Below, piece after piece: positions 1 to 5,223 of a DNA stretch of 5,223 bases. Source of the stretch: Actinomycetes bacterium (GTDB lineage: Bacteria; Actinomycetota; Actinomycetes; S36-B12; UBA10799); the NCBI GenBank assembly GCA_029779995.1, contig JAKOZM010000035.1, positions 1 to 5,223 of the forward strand. The letters are read 5' to 3'. Under the pieces are notes generated by a model. The model was not told the DNA's origin. It saw only the letters and a list, made by a program, of their open reading frames with translations, and ran no database searches. The translations under genes and the position numbers were made by a program. Position 1 is the first letter of the stretch; each line of letters starts with the position of its first letter.

Positions 1-701
1 GGATCCAGGAAGGCAGTGAAGCGCGCCACCTGGTAGGCATCCAACGCCCCCACCACATACGCCAGGACAGCGACCACCACACCCGAAGCCAGCAGCAGAA
101 CCAGGAACCGCCGCCGCACGCCAGCAACGAACAGCACACCGAGCACGGCGGCCAGCGTGACCAGCGCCGACCCCAGGTCGGGTTGCAGCATCAGCAGGCC
201 CACCACCGCCCCCGTGGCGGCCAACACCGCCAGAACAGCCCTGGGTTCTGGCGGGTCGTCGCCCCCGTGGACACCCGCCCGATCGGACAGCCACAGCGCC
301 GCCAGCAGCACCACGAAGACCTTTGCAAACTCGGCGGGCTGCAGCGTGAACCCGCCCGGCAGCGTCAGCCACGCCCGGGTGCCGTTGATTGTCGTCCCGA
401 GCGGGGTGAGCACGGCCAGCAGCCCCAGCAGGCTCAGCGCGTAGCCGCCGATCGCGAGCGCCATGAGCCGCGGCCGGTCCAAGCGGTACACCACCCAGGC
501 CGCCATCACACCCAGTACGAGGAACAGCCCCTGCCGGATCGCGAAGTAACCAGGCGGGTCACCGTCGGCGACGAGGCGGCCCCACGTCGTCGAGTAGACC
601 ATCGCCACGCCGATCAGGCTCAGACTGGCCGCTGCGATCAGGATCCAGACGTCGAAGCGGCGCGTCGTGACCACCCGCGGCGGCGAGGTGAGCACAGTCA
701 T
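1..701 (-). CDS. rodA: SEDS peptidoglycan glycosyltransferase RodA, N-terminal part (3' end outside window)
   Basis: The frame from the ATG at 701 stays open to the window edge, giving 233 codons of a protein that is usually about 380-480 residues. RodA polymerises lipid II into glycan strands in complex with PBP2. It shows repeated membrane helices (about 18-38, 56-73, 78-98, 124-138, 155-172, 178-194, 199-219) and the SEDS signatures NGTRAWLTL (106-114), FTLQPAEFAKV (118-128, normally QPSEFAK) and LQPDLGSALV (172-181). The final visible block, YQVARFTAFLD (223-233), matches the R..AFL.P loop after this region. The large extracellular loop with the catalytic aspartate is beyond the window. 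The ATG overlaps the pbp2 TGA (ATGA) and has no clear Shine-Dalgarno, so coupling to pbp2 is likely. FtsW is the alternative in this family; the location directly after mreBCD-pbp2 argues for RodA (named sfr in Streptomyces). Confidence 0.94.
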   Translation of the reverse strand, partial: MTVLTSPPRVVTTRRFDVWILIAAASLSLIGVAMVYSTTWGRLVADGDPPGYFAIRQGLFLVLGVMAAWVVYRLDRPRLMALAIGGYALSLLGLLAVLTPLGTTINGTRAWLTLPGGFTLQPAEFAKVFVVLLAALWLSDRAGVHGGDDPPEPRAVLAVLAATGAVVGLLMLQPDLGSALVTLAAVLGVLFVAGVRRRFLVLLLASGVVVAVLAYVVGALDAYQVARFTAFLD

Positions 702-2596
702 GGCGTGATGCCGAACAACTGCTCGTACACTGCGCGAGCCACCGGCCCCGAGGTCGCCGCCCCCAGACCGCCCTGGTCGACGTTCACGACCACCACGTAC
801 TTGGGATCATCGGCGGGGGCGAAACTGGCGAACCACGACGTACTCTGCTTACCAGCGACCTCGGCGGTGCCGGTCTTGGCGGCCACAGGGTATTCGGTCA
901 ACGGGAACCCAGCGAACGCACCACTGGCAGTACCGGTGACCGTCGTGTCCGCCAGTGCTTCACGCACGTAGGTCAATGCCGCGGGGGTGGCGTCCACCGA
1001 GCCACGGGAGGGCGCCTCCTGGAGGCTACCGATATGCGGAGTGACCAGGGTCCCGCCGTTGGCGATGGCCGCGTAGGCGCCTGCGACCTGCAGGGGTGTG
1101 ACCAGGGTGCGCCCCTGTCCGATCGCGGTGTTCATGGCGTCGCCAGCCTTGTATTCGAACCCGGACTTGCAGTAATCGCGGGCGTAGGCCTTCAGCATTT
1201 TGGCCCGCGCCGGGTTGCTCTCCTCGGGGTATCCCTGCTTGGCGCGCAGGCAGTAGTCGGCACTGCGCTGGTCATACTCGGTCTGTACCTGGGTGCGGTC
1301 CGGAATGGAACCGGCGACCTCACCGGGCAGGTCCACCCCGGTCCGGGCGCCGAGGCCGAAGCTGCGGGCCGTGCGCACGACCTGCTCGGCCGCACCCTCA
1401 CCGGCCAGCCCTCCGTCCTTTCGCCACATCTGGTAGCCCAGCCGGTAGAACACCGTGTCGCAGGACACCGACAGGGCCTGCGCGAGGGACACAGGGCCGT
1501 ACGCCCGGCTCTCGTAGTTGCGGAAGACCTGACCGCCGACCACGACCGAGGCCGGGCACTCGTAGGTCCGCCCGGTGTCGAAACCAGCGTTGACCGCGGC
1601 GACCGTCGTCATCGATTTGAACGTCGAAGCCGGTGGTGCCAACGCTTGGATGGGACGGAAGACCAGCGGGCGCCCCGACGTCTCGTCGGTCAGTTGGGCG
1701 TACTGATCATCGGTGACGCCGTGTGCCCAGATGTTGGGGTCGTAGCTCGGATAGGACGCCATAGCGACCACTGCACCGGAGTCCGCCTCGAGCACCACCA
1801 CCGAACCGCCCGTTGCTTTGTACCCCTCATCGCGGGCGGTCTCCACAGCCTCTTGCAAAGCCTGCTCGGCCACCGTCTGCGTCTGGGCATCGATGCTGGT
1901 GCGTAGCGTCTCCCCCGCTACTGGCGCCTGGGTGATGACACTGCGCGAGGATCCCTGCCGCGTCAGTTCCCGGCGGGCCTGGCCAGGAACACCTCGCAGG
2001 GCCTGGTCGTACTGGGCCTCCAACCCGGACTGTCCGACACCACCTGACACATACCCGAGTAAGCCGGCGGCATTGGCCTGGGAGGGGTACTCGCGCACCG
2101 CCGCCGTGCGGATGTCGATGCCCGGCAGGTCAGCCTCCCGTACCGCCAGCGCCTCTGGCACCCCCACATCAACGACGACGGGCTGCGGCTGGCCGGGTTG
2201 CCCTGCGTAACAGGTCCCCGGCAGGGATCCGGGCTGACCGCAGATGACCATGCGGGCCTGCACGTCGGTCAGTTCGGATCCGGTCAGTTCAGCGACCTGC
2301 TGCAGTGTCTGCTCATCGACGTCAGTGTCGGCCACGACCTCGTAGGCCGTGCGATTGCCCGCCAGGATGATGCCGTTGCGGTCCACGATGTCGCCGCGGG
2401 CGGGCGCCACCTCGACGATGTCGGTCTGGATGGCCGCGGCCCGCGCCTGGTACTGGGGGGCCTGAGCGGTCTGCAGCCAGACCAGGCGCGCGGCGATGGT
2501 CAGCCCGATCACCGCCACCAGCACCTTCAGCAGACGTAGGCGGCGCTGCGCTGTGCGCCGGCCCGTCGGCCCCGGGCGGGTCTGCATGGTCGTCAT
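698..2596 (-). CDS. mrdA: Class B penicillin-binding protein 2 (elongation-specific transpeptidase)
   Basis: This 632-residue protein is the D,D-transpeptidase that cross-links new peptidoglycan outside the membrane as partner of RodA. A basic cytoplasmic tail is followed by one membrane helix (about 22-42). The PBP dimerisation/pedestal domain begins with RGDIVDRNG (67-75) and includes YPSQANAAGLLGYV (170-183). The transpeptidase domain runs from about 262 to 628. All three active-site motifs are present: STFK (324-327, nucleophile Ser324), SCD (378-380, the SxN-equivalent in its actinobacterial form) and KTGT (574-577). GQGRTLVTPLQVAGAYAAIANGG (493-515) is the usual helix before KTG. The start at 2596 is chosen because it overlaps the mreD TGA by 4 bp and gives a normal N-terminus; the reading frame stays open upstream to 2788, but that part only shadows mreD. 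Cys449 and Cys476 sit in a segment that, as I recall, actinobacterial PBP2s share. The TGA overlaps the rodA ATG by 4 bp. Confidence 0.95.
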   Translation of the reverse strand: MTTMQTRPGPTGRRTAQRRLRLLKVLVAVIGLTIAARLVWLQTAQAPQYQARAAAIQTDIVEVAPARGDIVDRNGIILAGNRTAYEVVADTDVDEQTLQQVAELTGSELTDVQARMVICGQPGSLPGTCYAGQPGQPQPVVVDVGVPEALAVREADLPGIDIRTAAVREYPSQANAAGLLGYVSGGVGQSGLEAQYDQALRGVPGQARRELTRQGSSRSVITQAPVAGETLRTSIDAQTQTVAEQALQEAVETARDEGYKATGGSVVVLEADSGAVVAMASYPSYDPNIWAHGVTDDQYAQLTDETSGRPLVFRPIQALAPPASTFKSMTTVAAVNAGFDTGRTYECPASVVVGGQVFRNYESRAYGPVSLAQALSVSCDTVFYRLGYQMWRKDGGLAGEGAAEQVVRTARSFGLGARTGVDLPGEVAGSIPDRTQVQTEYDQRSADYCLRAKQGYPEESNPARAKMLKAYARDYCKSGFEYKAGDAMNTAIGQGRTLVTPLQVAGAYAAIANGGTLVTPHIGSLQEAPSRGSVDATPAALTYVREALADTTVTGTASGAFAGFPLTEYPVAAKTGTAEVAGKQSTSWFASFAPADDPKYVVVVNVDQGGLGAATSGPVARAVYEQLFGITP

Positions 2597-3093
2597 CGGA
2601 CCACCGCCCGCAGCCAGGTCCGCGTCGGGAGCAGCAGGGTCACGCTGGCAACACCACCCAGAATCAGCCACAGCCAACCCTGCGCGAACACCAGCGGAAC
2701 CTGCCCCAGCCACGCGTTCAGCACGGTGAACGCACCCGCCGCAGCGATCACCAAAGCGAATGCGGTGGGCACCCCTGAGAACCACCAACGGTCTGGGTGC
2801 AGACGCCCGGCCGCCGCGCCCAGCAGGCAGCCCGACAAGGCACCGACTCCCAGCGTGCCCACACTGCTCAGATCCAGTAGCAGCCCGGCGGCGAACCCGG
2901 TCAGCGCCCCAGCCGACGACCCCAGGACCACTGCCAGCAGAACGACCGTCGCGTACACGAATGGCACTGCGGCAGAAAGCCCGACCGCGGGCAGCAGCGC
3001 GGTCTGCACGAGAAAGGCGACCGCCACCCCGACCACACAGACGGCCACGGCGCGCGGTGCGTGGGCGGACGCCGCAGCGGGCAGCGCGCTCAT
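2593..3093 (-). CDS. mreD: Rod shape-determining membrane protein MreD
   Basis: MreD is a small polytopic membrane protein of the elongation complex that works with MreC. This product has 166 residues, normal for the family, and is very hydrophobic. Five or six membrane segments are visible at roughly 13-33, 43-58, 60-76, 82-96, 107-128 and 137-156. The family signature, a Gly-rich helix followed by an acidic residue, is seen as GFAAGLLLDLSSVGTLGVGAL (66-86) with Asp74. MreD sequences are poorly conserved, so the call rests on this motif, the length, the topology and the position between mreC and pbp2. The ATG at 3093 overlaps the mreC TGA (ATGA), and the mreD TGA overlaps the pbp2 ATG in the same way. 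Confidence 0.9.
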   Translation of the reverse strand: MSALPAAASAHAPRAVAVCVVGVAVAFLVQTALLPAVGLSAAVPFVYATVVLLAVVLGSSAGALTGFAAGLLLDLSSVGTLGVGALSGCLLGAAAGRLHPDRWWFSGVPTAFALVIAAAGAFTVLNAWLGQVPLVFAQGWLWLILGGVASVTLLLPTRTWLRAVVR

Positions 3094-3812
3094 CGCCGCT
3101 CCGTCAGGACCAGCAGCGTCTCCAGGCTGGTCATCCCTGCCACGGGGCGGGCGCCGATCACCCGACCCGACGCCACCGGGGCGCTGTCGAGAGCGGTGAC
3201 TGTGCCGATCGGCAGGTCAGGCGGGATGCCGTCAGCTGCGGTCGAGCCCAGCGTCACGAGCGCGTCGTCGGGCGAAGCCGCAGCCGCGGGGCTCAGGAAG
3301 TCCACCCGCAGATCGGCGTCCATGCCCTGCCCCGATGCCACCCCGATCTCCTTGCTGGGCAGCACCCGCACGCCGACCTCACTGCCCGGGTCGGTGACCA
3401 ACAGGACGACCGCTGATTGGCCGCTGACGGCCGTGATCTGCCCAACCAGCCCGCCCGGTGCGAGCACGGCGTTGCTGCGCCGCACACCTTCGTCCCGGCC
3501 GATATCAATGGTCACGACTGCTCGATCGCCGGCGATGTCCGCGGCGACCACGCGTCCGGTCGCCGTGGCCCAGCCGGCCGGTGCGCTGATCCGGGCCACC
3601 TCGTCGCTGCGCACCGCCGGATCAGAGAACTCCTCCACTTGCCGCGCCCAGGCGCCGAAGGGGGCGAACACGCTGGTCACCGTGCGCTGCACGGGCGCCA
3701 CCACGTCGGCGCTGACCTGCCGCAGCGTCTGATCGGAGGCCCGCAGATCCCACAGGATCAGCGCCAGCGACGCTGCCACGAGAACAACCACCACGGTGCG
3801 GGTGCGCGCCAT
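3090..3812 (-). CDS. mreC: Rod shape-determining protein MreC, short form
   Basis: MreC is a bitopic membrane protein whose extracytoplasmic beta-domain binds PBP2 and links MreB/MreD to wall synthesis. From the ATG at 3812 the protein has 240 residues. A basic N-terminus (MARTRT) and one membrane helix (about 6-22) come first, then a linker (23-83). The two-lobed beta-domain starts near TGRVVA (85-90), with the family blocks GRDEGVRRSNAVLAPGGLVG (105-124), LLVTDPGSEVGVRV (137-150), LVTLGSTAADGIPPDLPIGTV (185-205) and VIGARPVAGM (218-227). An in-frame GTG at 3854 would add 14 residues and overlap mreB, but the membrane-anchor layout and the 4-bp spacing to mreB favour 3812. The Shine-Dalgarno there is weak, which suggests translational coupling to mreB. 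The gene is shorter than typical MreC (about 270-370 residues), mainly because the coiled coil between helix and beta-domain is nearly absent. Its TGA overlaps the mreD ATG by 4 bp. Confidence 0.9.
   Translation of the reverse strand: MARTRTVVVVLVAASLALILWDLRASDQTLRQVSADVVAPVQRTVTSVFAPFGAWARQVEEFSDPAVRSDEVARISAPAGWATATGRVVAADIAGDRAVVTIDIGRDEGVRRSNAVLAPGGLVGQITAVSGQSAVVLLVTDPGSEVGVRVLPSKEIGVASGQGMDADLRVDFLSPAAAASPDDALVTLGSTAADGIPPDLPIGTVTALDSAPVASGRVIGARPVAGMTSLETLLVLTERR
3099..3102 (-). promoter_or_regulatory. Ribosome binding site of mreD
   Basis: GGAG on the minus strand ends 5 nt before the mreD ATG at 3093. It lies inside the last codons of mreC. Together with the ATGA overlap it supports the mreD start and coupled translation. 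Confidence 0.55.
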
Positions 3813-3816
3813 GGCT

Positions 3817-4863
3817 TCAGAAGGCCGGTTCGATGAGCAGCAGCCGGCGCACACTCGAGATGTTCTCGGCGCAACGTCCTGCCCCGTCGACCACGCTCAA
3901 GTCCGCGTTCGCGGCCAGGCGCACCGGCACCCCGATCTCATGTTCGAGGCGTTCGGGCAGACCGCGCAGCAACGCCGCACCGCCGGTCACGACCAGCCCA
4001 CTGGCCATGAGGTCACCGGCGATCTCCGGGGGTGTGGCGTCAAGCACCCGCCGGATGGCCGCGAGCAGTTCGTCCAACGGAGCCTGCAACGCCTTGCGCG
4101 CGTGGTAGGCCGACAGTTCGATCTGTTTGGGCAGACCGGTGCGGGTGTCCTGGCCCGCCACGGTCATGGCCGGCAGCCCGTCGACGGGCACCGCGCAGCC
4201 CAGACCCAGTTTGATCTCCTCGGCGGTGACCGCTCCGATCCGGATGTCGAAGTGCTCGTCCAAGTAGGCCACGATCGCAGCGTCGAGATCGTCGCCGCCG
4301 CTGCGGGTGGTGGTTGCGGACACCACGCCCCCGAGGGCGATGACCGCCACCTCGGTGCAGCCCGCGCCGATGCTGACCACGAAATGGCCCCTGGTTTCGT
4401 GGATGGGGACGTCGGCGCCGATGGCCGCCGCCAGCGCTGCCTGGATCAGGAACACCTGGCGGGCACCGGCGGCATAGGCGGCATCGCGCACTGCCCGCTG
4501 CTCCACACCGGTCAGCGAACCAGGGACGTTGACGACCAGTCGTGGCCGGGTGAGCAACGATCGCCCGTGCGCCTTCTGCACGAAATAGCGCAACATGCGC
4601 TCGGTGGCGTCGTACTGGTGGATCACCGAGTGCTGGATGGGTGAAATGACCTTGATGTCGGCCGGCGCCCGACCCCGCATCTGCTTGGCCTCACTGCCGA
4701 CCGCGACCACATCGTCGCCGCGCATAGCAACCACCGACGGCTCATTGAGGACCACCCCGTGACCACGCACGAAGATGCGAGTGTTCGCGGTGCCGAGGTC
4801 GATCGCGAGGTCCTTGCCGAGGCTCAGGCGCGGTCGCGGCCGCGCATCGGCCAGCATTGCCAT
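3817..4863 (-). CDS. mreB: Divergent rod shape-determining protein MreB (actin-like), altered nucleotide pocket
   Basis: This 348-residue protein has the usual length for MreB, the bacterial actin homologue that forms membrane-bound filaments guiding lateral wall synthesis. The phosphate-1 loop DLGTANT (22-28) is intact, and VVLNEPSVVA (37-46), VGSEAKQMRGR (55-65), RLVVNVPGSLTGVEQRAV (108-125), GGDDLDAAI (189-197), TAEEIK (213-218), TPPEIAGDLMASG (277-289) and GGAALLRGL (294-302) follow in family order. Several near-invariant positions are changed. The connect-1 motif, normally LIEEPMAAAIG, reads LIQAALAAAIG (139-149), losing the catalytic glutamate. The phosphate-2 motif, normally DIGGGTTEVAV, reads SIGAGCTEVAV (164-174), losing the metal-linked aspartate. 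DGVIADF reads HSVIHQY (78-84), GERTAE reads GAVTAE (210-215) and GGGA reads GGAA (294-297). The frame is clean, without stops or shifts, so it looks like a selected, functional but reworked protein rather than a decaying one. It is the first gene of the operon, with mreC starting 4 bp after its TGA. An alternative label is an Mbl-like paralogue, but its place at the head of mreCD favours mreB. Confidence 0.93.
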   Translation of the reverse strand: MAMLADARPRPRLSLGKDLAIDLGTANTRIFVRGHGVVLNEPSVVAMRGDDVVAVGSEAKQMRGRAPADIKVISPIQHSVIHQYDATERMLRYFVQKAHGRSLLTRPRLVVNVPGSLTGVEQRAVRDAAYAAGARQVFLIQAALAAAIGADVPIHETRGHFVVSIGAGCTEVAVIALGGVVSATTTRSGGDDLDAAIVAYLDEHFDIRIGAVTAEEIKLGLGCAVPVDGLPAMTVAGQDTRTGLPKQIELSAYHARKALQAPLDELLAAIRRVLDATPPEIAGDLMASGLVVTGGAALLRGLPERLEHEIGVPVRLAANADLSVVDGAGRCAENISSVRRLLLIEPAF

Positions 4864-4870
4864 GCGAGAA

Positions 4871-4876
4871 CCTTTC
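4871..4876 (-). promoter_or_regulatory. Ribosome binding site of mreB
   Basis: The minus strand reads GAAAGG followed by 7 nt (TTCTCGC) and then the ATG at 4863. This purine-rich match to the anti-Shine-Dalgarno at normal spacing supports 4863 as the mreB start over the second in-frame ATG at 4857. Confidence 0.75.
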
Positions 4877-4894
4877 GATCAGACCTTGCGCCCC

Positions 4895-4924
4895 ATGCTA
4901 AGGACGCGCATGACGTGGCGTCAG
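4895..4924 (-). promoter_or_regulatory. Candidate sigma-70-type promoter for the mre operon
   Basis: Reading the minus strand, a -35-like CTGACG (4924-4919) is followed by an 18-nt spacer and a -10-like TAGCAT (4900-4895). Each box matches the consensus at 4 of 6 positions, and the -10 fits the actinobacterial TANNNT pattern. A start near 4888 would leave a leader of about 25 nt containing the mreB Shine-Dalgarno. The -35 overlaps the ndk stop codon. The gap is the only non-coding interval in the window, which makes it the natural site for an operon promoter, but the motif match is modest and could be chance in GC-rich DNA. Confidence 0.4.
4911..4923. repeat. 13-bp perfect inverted repeat overlapping the ndk stop and the putative mre promoter
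   Basis: The plus-strand sequence tgacg-tgg-cgtca has perfect 5-bp arms around a 3-bp centre. It covers the ndk stop codon and lies across the inner part of the candidate -35 and the spacer. It could be an operator half-site pair or a very small RNA hairpin. No T tract follows on the minus strand, so it is not a convincing intrinsic terminator. A short repeat of this kind can arise by chance. Confidence 0.35.
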
Positions 4925-5223
4925 AGATTCGGAAAGAACAGTGCGATCTCGCGGGCAGCGGAGTCCGGGGAGTCGGAGCCGTGCACGATGTTGCGGCCCA
5001 TCTCCACGGCCAGGTCCGCGCGGATGGACCCCGGGGTGGCCTCCAACGGTTTGGTGGCACCCATCATCTGCCGCCACGCCGCGATGGCATCCGGGCCCTC
5101 GATGACTCCAGCGACCAGCGGTCCGGAGGTGATGAAGTCCACGAGCTCGGCGAAGAACGGCTTACCCTCGTGCTCCGCGTAGTGCGCCTGCGCGGTCGCT
5201 GCATCAAGGGTGCGCAGTTCCAG
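4921..5223 (-). CDS. ndk: Nucleoside diphosphate kinase, C-terminal part (5' end outside window)
   Basis: This is the last 100 residues of nucleoside diphosphate kinase, a cytoplasmic enzyme that moves the gamma-phosphate of ATP onto NDPs through a phosphohistidine. The frame is open from the window edge to a TGA at 4923-4921. The visible family motifs, in order, are [11 protein letters not shown] (fragment residues 14-24), [14 protein letters not shown] (30-43), MGATKP (54-59), PGSIRADLA (64-72) and the active-site block [10 protein letters not shown] (76-85), whose catalytic histidine is fragment residue 81 (codon 4983-4981). The protein ends in the usual ALFFPNL. The family is about 135-140 residues long, so roughly the first 35 residues (the strand with the KPDGV motif) lie beyond the window. 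The gene is co-directional with mreB, 57 bp upstream of it, as in other actinobacteria. No T-rich terminator follows it, so some readthrough into mreB is possible. Identification is certain. Confidence 0.97.
   Translation of the reverse strand: MELRTLDAATAQAHYAEHEGKPFFAELVDFITSGPLVAGVIEGPDAIAAWRQMMGATKPLEATPGSIRADLAVEMGRNIVHGSDSPDSAAREIALFFPNL

Noticed and set aside
1..6. GGATCC at the very start of the window as a cloning junction
   Set aside because: The same hexamer occurs several more times in the window (for example near 642, 1948, 2224 and 2276), and the rodA frame runs straight into it, so nothing indicates an artificial join.
183..971. Long plus-strand open frame (262 codons) opposite rodA and the end of pbp2
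   Set aside because: The translation is low-complexity, rich in Arg, Gln, His and Pro, with no recognisable motif. It is antisense to well-supported conserved genes and is expected from GC-rich codon bias.
1034..1906. Plus-strand open frame of 290 codons within pbp2
   Set aside because: It is antisense to the catalytic region of PBP2, which has clear family motifs; the plus-strand product has no family features.
2597..2788. N-terminal extension of pbp2 up to 2788
   Set aside because: The extra 64 residues overlap mreD in another frame, have no family similarity and would bury the membrane anchor. The ATG at 2596 forms the same ATGA overlap as the other junctions.
3813..3854. Upstream GTG start for mreC at 3854
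   Set aside because: It would overlap mreB by 38 bp and put a Cys-rich segment before the membrane anchor. The ATG at 3812 gives the typical short basic N-terminus.
3796..4644. Plus-strand open frame of 282 codons opposite mreB
   Set aside because: Its composition is rich in His, Gln, Arg and Gly, as expected for the complement of a high-GC gene; the MreB reading is unambiguous.
4911..4923. Inverted repeat as an intrinsic terminator of ndk
   Set aside because: The arms are only 5 bp and no T tract follows on the minus strand.

Overview
The window is a GC-rich stretch of bacterial chromosome in which every supported gene lies on the minus strand. Read from high to low coordinates the order is ndk (3' part) - mreB - mreC - mreD - pbp2 (mrdA type) - rodA (5' part). 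This is the conserved actinobacterial arrangement of the cell-elongation (dcm/mre) cluster, known for example from Streptomyces, where ndk lies just upstream of mreB. The strong G/C preference at third codon positions, the pbp2 sequence (a 'SCD' second motif and a cysteine-containing insert before the KTG motif) and the ndk linkage all point to a high-GC actinobacterium. I cannot name the genus; the MreB sequence differs clearly from the Streptomyces-type MreB I know.

Layout: 4921-5223 holds the C-terminal 100 residues of nucleoside diphosphate kinase. 4864-4920 is the only non-coding gap (57 bp). It has a good Shine-Dalgarno for mreB, a plausible sigma-70-type promoter whose -35 overlaps the ndk stop, and a small perfect inverted repeat. 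From 4863 to 1 the genes are packed with no gaps: mreB and mreC are separated by 4 bp, and mreC/mreD, mreD/pbp2 and pbp2/rodA each overlap by 4 bp (ATGA). The five genes almost certainly form one translationally coupled operon. There is no gene-free stretch over 300 bp and no sign of tRNA, rRNA, CRISPR or mobile elements.

How they work together: in the known system MreB forms membrane-associated filaments that position the elongation machinery. MreC and MreD bridge to the periplasmic/exterior side. RodA (SEDS glycosyltransferase) polymerises lipid II, and PBP2 (class B transpeptidase) cross-links the new glycan. PBP2 and RodA look catalytically normal in what is visible.

The unusual part is the cytoskeletal half. 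MreB keeps its first phosphate loop (DLGTANT) but has lost the hallmark residues for ATP hydrolysis and metal binding: IEEP has become IQAA, DIGGGT has become SIGAGC, and GGGA has become GGAA. MreC is also short, with very little room for the usual coiled coil. This suggests a mre operon retained with a hydrolysis-deficient or otherwise reworked MreB scaffold, which is the best candidate here for something undescribed.
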